This document shows positions 8,235 to 16,401 of a stretch of DNA of 64,000 nt, in pieces. This stretch comes from Streptomyces sp. WMMB 322 (GTDB taxonomy: Bacteria > Actinomycetota > Actinomycetes > Streptomycetales > Streptomycetaceae): positions 246,458-310,457 of the forward strand of contig NZ_FMHI01000003.1 of assembly GCF_900090145.1 (NCBI RefSeq), read 5' to 3'. The position numbers and the translations under genes were made by a program. The stretch's first letter is position 1. Every line of letters begins with the position of its first letter. Below the pieces are notes generated by a model, which ran no database searches, was not told the DNA's origin, and saw only the letters and a list, made by a program, of their open reading frames with translations.

Positions 8235-9262
8235 CAGGCCGCCTCCTCGTTCGCGTAGAAGACCCAGGACCGGGAGGTGCGGAAGAGCACCGCCGTGACG
8301 ATGCCGATGGCGAGCAGCAGCATCCAGGCCATCGCCGAGGCGTAGCCCATGTGCGAGGCGGTGAAGCCCCGTTCGTACAGGTAGAGCGTGTAGAAGAGCG
8401 TGGAGTCCGCGGGGCCGCCCCGGCCGCTGCTGATCGCGAAGGCGGGAGTGAAGACCTGGAAGGCCTGGATGGTCTGGAGCACCAGGTTGAAGAACAGCAC
8501 GGGAGAGAGCATCGGCAGGGTGATCGAGGCGAACTGGCGCCACCTGCCCGCCCCGTCCACGGAGGCGGCCTCGTACAGGTCCCGCGGAATCTGCTGGAGC
8601 CCGGCGAGGAAGATGACCATGGGCGCGCCGAACTGCCACACGGTCAGCAGCGCCACGGCCAGCAGCGCCCAGCCCGGCCGGTTGACCCAGCCGCCGATGT
8701 GGAGGCCGAGGCCGCTCAGCAGGTTGTCGACGGTGCCGCCGTCGTTGAACATCGCCCGCCACACCAGCGCGACGCTCATGGAGGCGCCGAGCAGAGAAGG
8801 CGCGTAGAAGGCGGAGCGGTAGAAGTTCCGTCCGCGCCTCATCGACTTCAGCGCGACGGCGACGGCGAGCGCCAGGGCGAGTTGCAGCGGCACGGCGACG
8901 AGGACGTAGAGCAGCGTGTTGCCGACGGAGCGGAGCAGCCGCGGGTCCTCGGTGAACATCTGGACGTAGTTGCGCAGGCCGACCCACGACGGAGCATCGA
9001 AGAGGTTGTAGTCGGTGAACGACAGGTAGAGCGAGACGGCCATCGGCAGCAGGGTGAGCACGGACGCACCCAGCACCCACGGGGAGAGGAACACCCAGGC
9101 CGGGCCCTGCCGTTCGCGCCTGGGCGGGCGGCCGGGGCGGCGCCCGCGCGCACCGGGTGCAGCGGTGGCGGGCGTGCGGGCCCCGGGGAGCGGGGAGCTG
9201 CTGCCGGGCGCAGCCGCGGGAGGAGCCGCCCGGGTGCGCGAAGTCGTCGACGGTTCCGCCAT
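8234..9262 (-). CDS. Carbohydrate ABC transporter permease, MalF type
   Basis: A 342-residue permease. A proline/alanine-rich cytoplasmic N-terminus of about 55 residues precedes six hydrophobic segments, and the EAA loop reads DLYEAASVDGAGRWRQFASITLPML. The protein belongs to the CUT1 class and pairs with the MalG-type permease. It is linked by TGATG overlaps to both the binding-protein gene upstream and the permease downstream, so the three are one translationally coupled unit. Confidence 0.94.
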   Translation of the reverse strand: MAEPSTTSRTRAAPPAAAPGSSSPLPGARTPATAAPGARGRRPGRPPRRERQGPAWVFLSPWVLGASVLTLLPMAVSLYLSFTDYNLFDAPSWVGLRNYVQMFTEDPRLLRSVGNTLLYVLVAVPLQLALALAVAVALKSMRRGRNFYRSAFYAPSLLGASMSVALVWRAMFNDGGTVDNLLSGLGLHIGGWVNRPGWALLAVALLTVWQFGAPMVIFLAGLQQIPRDLYEAASVDGAGRWRQFASITLPMLSPVLFFNLVLQTIQAFQVFTPAFAISSGRGGPADSTLFYTLYLYERGFTASHMGYASAMAWMLLLAIGIVTAVLFRTSRSWVFYANEEAA

Positions 9263-10545
9263 CAGTGCCTCAGCTCCGCTCGTGCCTCGGTGAGGAAGTT
9301 CTCGGCGGCCTCGCGCGGTGAGAGCTTCTCGAAGGAGACCTGGTCGTAGTCCCGCTGGAAGGTGGACTGGAGTCCGTTGTCACCGCGCGGCGGAGCTGCG
9401 GGCGGCGCCTTCAGCTTGCCCTGCAACGACAACTGGAGTTGCGCCACCTGCTTCTGGAAGCCCGTCACCGTGGAGAGCACCCTGCGGCGCTGTGTGCTGT
9501 TGACCGGCGTGCCCCGGTCGACGCCGAGAATGTCGGCGGCCTTGTCGGAGTTGAGGAAGAAGTCGATGAACTGGGCGGCCTCGCGGGGGTGTTCGCTGCG
9601 GGAGGCGATGCCGAGCAGCATGGAGGGCTTGTAGTACTGCCCGAAGGTGCCGTCCTCGCCGGTGGGCGTCGGGGCGATGGCGAGCCGGTCGCCGTACATC
9701 GCCTCGTAACCAGCGGAGGGCGCGTCCCAGTTGAACTCCGCGACGGCCTTCTTGCGTCCCATCGGTGCGTCCTCCACCGAGCCGGACATCTGCGTGGTGT
9801 CCGTGGCGGGGCTGACCAGGCCCTCCTTGCGCAGCGCCGAGGTGAAGGTCCACCAGCGTGCCAGGTCGCCCGCGCTGAAGGCGATCCGTCCGTCGTCGGT
9901 GTAGAGCTTCTTCCCCCGGCCGCGCAGCCAGATCTCGAACTGGTCCTCCGCGGCGCCCGGGTCCGTCATGGCGTAGGAGCCGCGGTGCTCCTTCACCTTG
10001 CGCAGCGCCCGCACCCAGTCCTGCCAACTCCAGCCCGCCTCGGGCGGTTCGGCCCCGGCGTCACGCCAGGCCTTCTTGTCGTATGCGACCGTCTGCGTGC
10101 CCACTCCCATCGGCAGGGCGAACTGCGTGCCGCGGACCTGCCCGGTGCGCAGCAGCGCCGGGTCCATCTTGTCCGTGGACAGGTGCCGGCGCTGCCGGGA
10201 CAGGTCGAGCATCACGTCGGAATCCGCGTACTGGCTGATCTGCCGGTAGTCGAGCTGGATGAGGTCGGGCACGTCGCCGCCCGCCGCCTGGGTGGCGAGC
10301 TTCTGCTTGTACGACTCGTACGTGGAGTAGGAGGTCTGGATGTCGACGGACGGATGGGCCCGTTCGAAGGCCGCAACGGCCTTCTCGGTGCGGGCGGCGC
10401 GGTCGGCGTTGCCCCACCACGTGAAGCGGAGCGTGACCTTTCCGTCGGCGGCGGCCGAGGGTCCGCCCCCGCAGCCGGCGAGCGTCGCGCACAGGGCGAT
10501 CGCCACGGCTGCCGCGCAGGACGCCCTCGTCCTGGATGCGGGCAT
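9262..10545 (-). CDS. Extracellular sugar-binding lipoprotein of an ABC importer
   Basis: A 427-residue solute-binding protein of the CUT1 (family 1) type. The signal peptide ends in a lipobox, ATLAGC with Cys25 as the lipidation site. The mature part begins with VTLRFTWWGNADRAART, the classical start of sugar-binding lobes, and includes DVPDLIQLD, GVGTQTVAYDKKAW, GWSWQDWV and EAAQFIDFFLNSDKAADIL. It sits outside the membrane and hands its ligand to the two permeases encoded downstream. The ligand is unknown; the cluster points to an oxidisable sugar or uronate-like compound. Confidence 0.94.
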   Translation of the reverse strand: MPASRTRASCAAAVAIALCATLAGCGGGPSAAADGKVTLRFTWWGNADRAARTEKAVAAFERAHPSVDIQTSYSTYESYKQKLATQAAGGDVPDLIQLDYRQISQYADSDVMLDLSRQRRHLSTDKMDPALLRTGQVRGTQFALPMGVGTQTVAYDKKAWRDAGAEPPEAGWSWQDWVRALRKVKEHRGSYAMTDPGAAEDQFEIWLRGRGKKLYTDDGRIAFSAGDLARWWTFTSALRKEGLVSPATDTTQMSGSVEDAPMGRKKAVAEFNWDAPSAGYEAMYGDRLAIAPTPTGEDGTFGQYYKPSMLLGIASRSEHPREAAQFIDFFLNSDKAADILGVDRGTPVNSTQRRRVLSTVTGFQKQVAQLQLSLQGKLKAPPAAPPRGDNGLQSTFQRDYDQVSFEKLSPREAAENFLTEARAELRH

Positions 10546-10649
10546 GCGATGAACCTTTCCGGTACGTGCGGGCGGGGGTGGTCGGAGGCGGGCGGTCAGG
10601 AGGCAGGGGTGCCTGGATGTCTCGTCACGCGGTGGCCGGGGGCTCCCGG

Positions 10650-11393
10650 CTATTCGCCGTAGTACGGCAGCGTGGTCCCGGGCAGTTCGTACTCGTCGCG
10701 GCGTCCGCACATCCCGTAGCCGCCGCGCCGCGTGGGCCCCGTCGAGCGGGCGCGGGCGCCGGAGAGGTGGGAGGCGTCGCCGCAGGCGAGGGCGGCGAGG
10801 TGCTGCCCGGTGAGTTCCGCGGCGGCGAGCGCGCCGTCCCGCCAACGCGGCTGCCAGGCAGCCACCTTGGGGGCGACGAGGCGTGCGGCGGCGCGGTGGA
10901 ACGCGTGCAGCGGCTCGCTGTCGCCGCTCTTCACCGCGTCCCTGAGGAGGAGGTAGCCGGCGACGGCGAGATCGCGCCGCTCGCGTGCCGCGCGGTCGGC
11001 CTCGGGGCCCTCCTTGGCGGGCAGCGCCGCCGCGGCGGCGTACGCCCCGGGATCGGCCAGCACCTCCTGCGGAAAGGTGAACACCGCGTCTCCCGACTCG
11101 GGCAGGCCGCTGTTCTGCATCAGCACGGTCACCCGCAGCCCGTCGCCGCCCACCATCCGGTGCACGGTCCCCGGCGTGAACCAGGCGATCACACCGGGCT
11201 CCAGCGGGGTCTCGGTGAAGCCGTCCCCGGGCGTGAGCGTCTGCACGGCGCCCTCTCCCCCGGTGACGACGTACGCCTCCGTGCAGGCGAGGTGGATGTG
11301 GGGGCTGCCGCCGCACACTCCGTCTGCGGCCTCCCAGTCGTAGGCGGTGATGTGCGACAGGCCGATCCCGCCGGGCAGCGGCGCGTCAAGCAC
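10650..11393 (-). CDS. Cupin-domain protein
   Basis: A 247-residue protein. The N-terminal half is a cupin: GSPHIHLACTEAYVVTGGEGAV gives the HxH...E metal motif 1, and PGVIAWFTPGTVHRMV gives motif 2 with its His. The C-terminal half is helical, without a family I recognise. The GTG start follows GAAGGAGAG by about six bases. Placed between the sugar-binding protein and the DUF6807 gene in the same operon, it may be a sugar isomerase, a lyase or a ligand sensor; sequence alone does not decide. Confidence 0.82.
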   Translation of the reverse strand: MLDAPLPGGIGLSHITAYDWEAADGVCGGSPHIHLACTEAYVVTGGEGAVQTLTPGDGFTETPLEPGVIAWFTPGTVHRMVGGDGLRVTVLMQNSGLPESGDAVFTFPQEVLADPGAYAAAAALPAKEGPEADRAARERRDLAVAGYLLLRDAVKSGDSEPLHAFHRAAARLVAPKVAAWQPRWRDGALAAAELTGQHLAALACGDASHLSGARARSTGPTRRGGYGMCGRRDEYELPGTTLPYYGE

Positions 11394-11428
11394 GTTCTCT
11401 CTCCTTCAACTCGGCTTTCAGGGTGGGT

Positions 11429-11476
11429 GGTTCACGGGGCGGTTCACGGGGTGGTTCACGGGGCGGTGCACGGCTC
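11429..11476. repeat. 12-bp tandem repeat, four copies
   Basis: The unit GGTTCACGGGGC is repeated exactly at 11429, 11441 (last base T) and 11453, with a diverged fourth copy at 11465. It fills part of the 153-bp gap between the DUF6807 stop and the cupin start. Confidence 0.85.
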
Positions 11477-11546
11477 CGTGGGCCCGGGGCGGTCACGGGA
11501 CCGGGGGTTCACGGCCGGTGGTGCGGCGGCCCCTGGGCCTCGCCCT

Positions 11547-12497
11547 TCACCAGGGAATCGACTTCAGGTGGCGCTCGATCCCGTCCGCGTCCAGGGCTCC
11601 GTCGGCGACGAGCACCCGGTAGCGGTACGCGAAGGAGCCGCCCGGCGGCAGGACGAACTCGTCGAAGAAGGCCCAGGAGAAGGCCACGCTCGGAATGGGT
11701 TCGGAGCGTACGAACCAGTGCGAGGCGTGCACGGACTCCTCGTTGCCGGGCGCGTGCGCGAAGACCAGCGTCGAGTGCGCGTCCACGTCGTCGTGTTCGC
11801 CGACGAATCCGATCCACGGGTGCTCGGTGGCCGGCTGCCCCATCATCTCCTCGTCGGTGCTCGGCCCGGCGGGTGAGAGGACCTGGCCGCCGGTGAAGTC
11901 CCGGGGACCGCGCCACTGAAGTCCGGTGTAGCCGGCCATGTCGCGGCCATGCGTCGTCGGCGAGCCGAACTCCAGTGGTTTGTCACGGGTGTTGGTCAGC
12001 TCGATGGCCCAGTCGATCGCGTACGTGCCGCTCCGCGCGTCCACGGAGTGCAGCGCGACACGGCGCCGTTCGCGCGCCCACTCGTCGCCGCCGTTCTCGA
12101 CCCAGGTCAGCAGCTCGGTAAAGTCCAGCCTGTCGTCGGCCACTTCGAACGCGTCGAAGCCGTCGTGCCGCATGGACCCGACGAGTTCGGGACGCGGCAG
12201 ATAACCCTCCCCGTGCACATAGCAGTTGCCGCCCCAGAAGTTCTGGCCCGACAGGTGGCTGGCCGTCATCTGCAGGCCCTTGTGCCAGCGGTGGTCGTTG
12301 GGCCGGTAGCCCGTGACGGTGCTTCCGGCGAGGGTGCGCAGCGGATGCGCGTACGGCTTGCGCGATTCGAAGGCCACCGGATCGGGGGCGTAGACGTAGG
12401 ACATCAGTTCCGTGCCGGCGGCTTCGACGCCTATGCGCTCGCCGTGGGTGTGAGTGACGGTGACGGGGAGGTGGTCGCGGGGGACATCTGCGCTCAT
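11547..12497 (-). CDS. DUF6807 (PmoA-like) family protein
   Basis: A 316-residue protein of the PmoA-related DUF6807 family, often found in sugar catabolic clusters of actinobacteria and planctomycetes. Recognisable blocks are YVYAPDP, HPLRTLAGSTVTGYRPNDH with WHKGLQ, NFWGGNCYV, LEFGSPTTHGRDMAGYTGLQWRG and HPWIGFVGEHDD. Despite the name it is not a methane monooxygenase; the biochemical role is unknown. It starts at the ATG at 12497, seven bases downstream of the dehydrogenase stop, so it belongs to the same operon. Confidence 0.85.
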   Translation of the reverse strand: MSADVPRDHLPVTVTHTHGERIGVEAAGTELMSYVYAPDPVAFESRKPYAHPLRTLAGSTVTGYRPNDHRWHKGLQMTASHLSGQNFWGGNCYVHGEGYLPRPELVGSMRHDGFDAFEVADDRLDFTELLTWVENGGDEWARERRRVALHSVDARSGTYAIDWAIELTNTRDKPLEFGSPTTHGRDMAGYTGLQWRGPRDFTGGQVLSPAGPSTDEEMMGQPATEHPWIGFVGEHDDVDAHSTLVFAHAPGNEESVHASHWFVRSEPIPSVAFSWAFFDEFVLPPGGSFAYRYRVLVADGALDADGIERHLKSIPW

Positions 12498-12504
12498 CGT
12501 GCTG

Positions 12505-13683
12505 TCAGTGCTCCTTCGGGGCCCAGTCCGGGTGTTCGCCGTGCATGGCGCGGTAGAAGGGGTCCTGCGGTGTGATTTCACCTTGCTGCACGGGCTGTGC
12601 CGTGAACGCCGACTTGTAGAGCGCGGCGAGGAATTCGAGTGTGCGGCGGGCGTCGGGCCCGCTGCCCGGGGGCCGTTCGCCCTTCTCCATGGCGTCGAGG
12701 AAGCCGCCGAGCTGGGCCGCGTGCGAACTGGGCACGTCGGCGGCGGGGGTGCGCCAGTGCGAGGTGCGTTCCGTCCGGCTGCGGGCGTGCGGGGCGGGGG
12801 TGTAGGCCCAGTCGTCGTTGCCGTACCCGTACAGGTGCGTCAACTCGACCGTGGCGTCCGCGCAGTCGATGCGTATGCGGCTGACCTCGTCCGGGCTCAG
12901 GACGCTGTTGACGACGGTCGCCATGGCGCCGTTCTCGAAGCGGACGAGGGCCGTCGAGACGTCCTCGCTCTCGACGTCGTGCACGAGACGCCCCGCCATG
13001 GCCCGTATCTCGCTCCATTCGCCGAGGAGATGCAGCAGCAGGTCCATCTGGTGGATGCCGTGGCCCATTGTCGGACCGCCGCCCTCCGTGGCCCAACGTC
13101 CGCGCCAGGGAACGGAGTAGTACTCCGCGTCGCGGTGCCAGGTGGTCTGGCAGTGGGCCACCAGCGGCGCCCCGAGGTCTCCGGAGCGCAGCAGGCCACG
13201 GGCGTGCGCCGCTCCGGAGCCGTAGCGGTGCTGGAAGACGACGGAGGCGAACGGGCCCCCGCAGGCGGCCGGTTCGCCGGTGCCCGGCGGGACTCCGGCC
13301 TCACCGGCACCCCCGGCCGGCGTCCCCTCTTCCGCCGCGATGGCGTCGTACTCGGCGAGCGAGAGGCACAGCGGCTTCTCGCACAGCACCCACGCCCCGG
13401 CGCGCAGCGCCGCGCGCGCCTGCTCGGCGTGGAGGGAGGGCGGCGTCCCGACGAGCACGAGGTCCGGCTCCTCGGCCGCGAGCATCTCCGTCATGCCCGG
13501 GTATCCGCTCACACCGTCCCCGGCCTCGCCGAGGAAGTCCGCGAGACGGCTCTCGTCGACGTCGACCGCGCCCACCAGACGCACACGGTCCGCGTGCGCC
13601 CGCAGCGCCGGCAGGTGAGCTCCGGTGATGATGCCGCCGGTGCCGACGACCGCGGCGCGTACCGGAGTCTTCTCGAACGCCAT
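12505..13683 (-). CDS. Gfo/Idh/MocA-family dehydrogenase, first gene of the importer operon
   Basis: A 392-residue oxidoreductase. The Rossmann motif is VRAAVVGTGGIITGAHLPAL; the EKP motif appears in LCEKPLCLSLAEYDAI; the C-terminal domain has GPTMGHGIHQMDLLLHLLG with the conserved His. It is shorter and clearly different from the other Gfo/Idh/MocA protein at 5437-6588. It starts at 13683, 22 bases from a LacI-type box that faces the divergent LacI gene. It probably oxidises the imported sugar; the substrate is unknown. Confidence 0.9.
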   Translation of the reverse strand: MAFEKTPVRAAVVGTGGIITGAHLPALRAHADRVRLVGAVDVDESRLADFLGEAGDGVSGYPGMTEMLAAEEPDLVLVGTPPSLHAEQARAALRAGAWVLCEKPLCLSLAEYDAIAAEEGTPAGGAGEAGVPPGTGEPAACGGPFASVVFQHRYGSGAAHARGLLRSGDLGAPLVAHCQTTWHRDAEYYSVPWRGRWATEGGGPTMGHGIHQMDLLLHLLGEWSEIRAMAGRLVHDVESEDVSTALVRFENGAMATVVNSVLSPDEVSRIRIDCADATVELTHLYGYGNDDWAYTPAPHARSRTERTSHWRTPAADVPSSHAAQLGGFLDAMEKGERPPGSGPDARRTLEFLAALYKSAFTAQPVQQGEITPQDPFYRAMHGEHPDWAPKEH

Positions 13684-14007
13684 ACAGCAGTGGCCTCCCC
13701 AAGAGTGCAAGCGCTTACTGTGCGAGGACACTAAGGGTGCTTGATATGACAGGACAAGACCCCGTGCACGAGGGGGCCGGAATGTCCCGGCCGGAACCGG
13801 CCGGTGATCCGGTTGCAGTCACCAAGGGACACGCGGAGTGAGAACATGGGCGCGCCCGGCCACCGACGAACCCGACTGTGCCGTGTGCGCTGCACCGATG
13901 CACATTCGCGCGTCGACCCGCCGCCGCGTCGGAGCACGAGTGCGGGGCCGCCCGGTGAAGGCGCTCCCCGAAGACATGTACGTGGACTGTGGACAACGGA
14001 GGACTGG
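13684..14007. other. Divergent promoter region between dehydrogenase and LacI genes
   Basis: This 324-bp region holds LacI box 2 near its left end and the ribosome-binding site GGAGG (13998-14002) of the LacI gene at its right end. I see no credible gene in it; the open frames extending through it are upstream extensions of the LacI frame. Confidence 0.6.
13705..13719. promoter_or_regulatory. LacI-type operator box 2
   Basis: GTGCAAGCGCTTACT has the AAGCGCTT palindrome at 13709-13716. It lies 22 bases before the first gene of the ten-gene minus-strand cluster and about 290 bases before the divergent LacI gene. Box 1 at 6635 shares the GCAAGCGCTT core. Repression of both units by the adjacent LacI protein is inferred. 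Confidence 0.7.
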
Positions 14008-15177
14008 ATGGCAGTGACTCTGGCCGATGTGGCGACGCGCGCAGGGGTCTCGGCAGCGACCGTCTCGCGCGTGCTGAGCGGCAACTACCCCGTCGCGGGC
14101 GCCACCCGCACACGGGTCATGCGCGCGGTCGAGGAGCTCCAGTACGTCGTCAACGGCCCCGCCAGCGCACTCGCCGCGTCCACATCCGACCTGGTCGGCG
14201 TCCTGGTCAACGACATCGCCGACCCGTTCTTCGGCATCATCGCCAGCGCCGTGCAGAGCGAGATGGGCACCGTCGGGCAGAGCGGTGCCGGCGGCCAGAA
14301 GCTCGCAGTCGTCTGCAACACCGGCGGATCCACCGAGAGTGAGCTGAGCTATCTCACGCACCTTCAGCGCCAGCGCGCGGCCGCCGTCGTCCTGACCGGC
14401 AGCGGCGTGGAGGACGAGAAGCACGGCGCCGCACTCGCGACCCGGCTGCGCCGCCTCGCCTCCGGAGGCACCCGCATCGTGCTGTGCGGCCGGCCCCCTC
14501 TCGCCCCCGAGCACCAGGAGCCGGAAGGCGCGGCACGGGAGAAGGCACGAGCGCCGAAGGAGGACGGACAGGGCGGGGAGTCCGTGGGCTCCGGCGCGGA
14601 CAGCGGGCACGGCATAGTCACGATCGCCTTCGACAACCGCGGCGGCAGCCGAAGGCTCACCGAACACCTCCTCTCCCTCGGGCACCGCAGCATCGGTTAC
14701 GTGACCGGGCCCTCCGACCGCACCACCACCCGCGACCGCCTGGAGGGCCACCGGCTCGCGCTCCGCGCCGCAGCCCCCGAACTCCTCGCCGACGCCGATC
14801 AGTTCACCGTGCACGGCGGCGCCTACGACCGCTCCTCCGGCTACGACGGTGCCCTCGAACTGCTGCGCCGCGTGCCCCGTCTGACCGCCGTCCTCGCCGC
14901 GAACGACACCGTGGCCCTCGGCGTCTGCGCCGCGCTGCGCGACCAGGGGCTGCGCATCCCCGAGGACGTCTCCGTCGCGGGCTTCGACGACCTTCCCTTC
15001 AGCGCCGACGCCTCGCCGACGCTCACCACCGTCCGCATTCCGCTGCACGACGCGGGCGCCCGCGCCGGGCGGCTCGCCCTCGGCCGCGAGACTCCGCCAC
15101 CCGGCGGTGTCGCCACCGTCCGCACCGAACTGCTGGCGCGCGGCTCCACCGCCCCGCCGCCCGGGCCCCGCGGCTGA
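14008..15177 (+). CDS. LacI-family transcriptional regulator
   Basis: A 389-residue regulator. The N-terminal helix-turn-helix is LADVATRAGVSAATVSRVLS (residues 4-23), followed by the hinge LQYVVNGPASALA. The effector domain is periplasmic-binding-like, with VGVLVNDIADPFFGIIASAV and the dimer-typical ending VSVAGFDDLPFSADASPTLTTVRIP. A charged, low-complexity insert of about 35 residues (around 172-206, including GAAREKARAPKEDG) interrupts the effector domain. GGAGG precedes the ATG by five bases. Being divergent from the importer cluster with matching boxes, it is the likely substrate-responsive repressor of that cluster. Confidence 0.93.
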   Translation: MAVTLADVATRAGVSAATVSRVLSGNYPVAGATRTRVMRAVEELQYVVNGPASALAASTSDLVGVLVNDIADPFFGIIASAVQSEMGTVGQSGAGGQKLAVVCNTGGSTESELSYLTHLQRQRAAAVVLTGSGVEDEKHGAALATRLRRLASGGTRIVLCGRPPLAPEHQEPEGAAREKARAPKEDGQGGESVGSGADSGHGIVTIAFDNRGGSRRLTEHLLSLGHRSIGYVTGPSDRTTTRDRLEGHRLALRAAAPELLADADQFTVHGGAYDRSSGYDGALELLRRVPRLTAVLAANDTVALGVCAALRDQGLRIPEDVSVAGFDDLPFSADASPTLTTVRIPLHDAGARAGRLALGRETPPPGGVATVRTELLARGSTAPPPGPRG

Positions 15178-15269
15178 GCTGGGACGCCGCCTCTCACACC
15201 CCGGTGCGGGGGCACACGCGATCAGTTGACGCCCGGAGCTTGTACGAGGCCATGGCCATCTGATCCGCT

Positions 15270-16151
15270 GTGCCCATGCGACTCGCCTTCTCCACCCTCG
15301 GCATTCCTTCCGTACCTGTCCCCGAAGCCGTACGCCTCGCGGCCGACTCCGGCTTCGAGGGCCTGGAGCTGCGGGCACACGCGGAGGAGCCCGTCCATCC
15401 GGGCCTGACCCTGGCCGAACGTGTCGACGTGGTCGAGGAGTTCAAGCAGGCAGGAGTGGAGGTCCTCTCGCTCGCCGGCTACGCCAAGGTCGCCGCCCCC
15501 GGCGACGACGACGCCGTACTGACGGACGTGCAGGAACTCATGGAGCTCGCGAGGGACTTGGGCGCTCCGTTCGTACGGGTCTTCCCCGGCGGCGGCGACA
15601 GCAGCCGCGAGGAGAGCGACGCGACCGCCGCCCGGCGGCTCGCGGCGCTGGCGCCGCTCGCCGCGGACCTCGGAGTGCGGCTGCTGCTGGAGACGCACGA
15701 CTCCCACAGCACCGGCGAGGACGCCGCCCGCGTCCTCGCCGCCGTGGGTCACGCCTCGGCCGGAGCGCTGTGGGACGTCATGCACACCTGGCGCGCGGGC
15801 GAGGACCCGGGCGCCAGTCAGCGCCTCCTCGCGCCGTTCCTGGGCTATGTGCAGGTGAAGGACATCGCCTCCGCGGAGGACACCACGCCACTGCCGCCCG
15901 GCCGGGGCGTGCTGCCGCTGCGCGAGGTGGTCGGGCTCCTCACGCACGCCGGCGACGCGAAGGACCCCATCGGCGCCGTCGGGACGGACGGAAGCGTGGC
16001 CACCGGGCCGCACTCCGACTCGGCCCGCGGCTGGCTGTGCTGGGAGTACGAGAAGCGCTGGTACCCGCAGGTGCCGGACCTGCCCGAGCTCCTGCCGTCG
16101 GTACGCGACCACCTGCGGAGCCTGATGACGGGGGACGACGCAGGGAAGTGA
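15270..16151 (+). CDS. Sugar phosphate isomerase/epimerase (TIM barrel)
   Basis: A 293-residue xylose-isomerase-like TIM-barrel protein, distinct from the one at 3277-4128. Expected ligand positions are seen in RLLLETHDSH (Glu, His), GALWDVMHTWR (Asp, His), YVQVKDI (His-equivalent replaced) and LCWEYEKRWYP (Glu). The GTG at 15270 (then ATG at 15276) is the likely start. It follows the LacI gene on the same strand after about 90 bp and is the only enzyme of the island on that side. Substrate unknown. Confidence 0.87.
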   Translation: MPMRLAFSTLGIPSVPVPEAVRLAADSGFEGLELRAHAEEPVHPGLTLAERVDVVEEFKQAGVEVLSLAGYAKVAAPGDDDAVLTDVQELMELARDLGAPFVRVFPGGGDSSREESDATAARRLAALAPLAADLGVRLLLETHDSHSTGEDAARVLAAVGHASAGALWDVMHTWRAGEDPGASQRLLAPFLGYVQVKDIASAEDTTPLPPGRGVLPLREVVGLLTHAGDAKDPIGAVGTDGSVATGPHSDSARGWLCWEYEKRWYPQVPDLPELLPSVRDHLRSLMTGDDAGK

Positions 16152-16243
16152 AGGCACCCGCGACGCCGGGGGCCCGTGCCGGCGCCCTGCCACGCCCCTG
16201 TCGCTGACCTGCCACCGACGCTGACCTGCCGCCGCCCCAGCCG

Positions 16244-16300
16244 CACGGACGCGGACATGCCTCACGGACGCGGACATGCCTCACGGACGCGGACATGCCG
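16244..16300. repeat. 19-bp tandem repeat, three copies
   Basis: The unit CACGGACGCGGACATGCCT starts at 16244, 16263 and 16282, with identical copies apart from the last bases. It lies in the 3' region between the convergent isomerase and peptidase genes and runs into the terminator hairpin. Confidence 0.9.
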
Positions 16301-16339
16301 GTGCCCGGCCGGGCCGAACAGGCCCCGGCCGGGCACCGG
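16298..16339. terminator. Strong bidirectional terminator hairpin
   Basis: An 18-bp stem with one bulged G starts CCGGTGCCCGGCCGGG and closes with the complementary arm ending GCACCGG; the loop is about five bases. It separates the convergent isomerase and S37 peptidase genes. Confidence 0.8.
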
Positions 16340-16401
16340 TTGTCGTGCGTGAACGGGGACGCCCGTCGGACGCCGGCAGGTGCCGGAAGCCGCCGGAAGC
16401 C

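Noticed and set aside
11547..12497. Methane monooxygenase subunit
   Set aside because: The PmoA label in family names is historic; no membrane monooxygenase features are present.
16244..16300. Possible CRISPR-like repeats
   Set aside because: Here and in other arrays copies are directly adjacent with no spacers, and no cas genes occur; they are tandem repeats.
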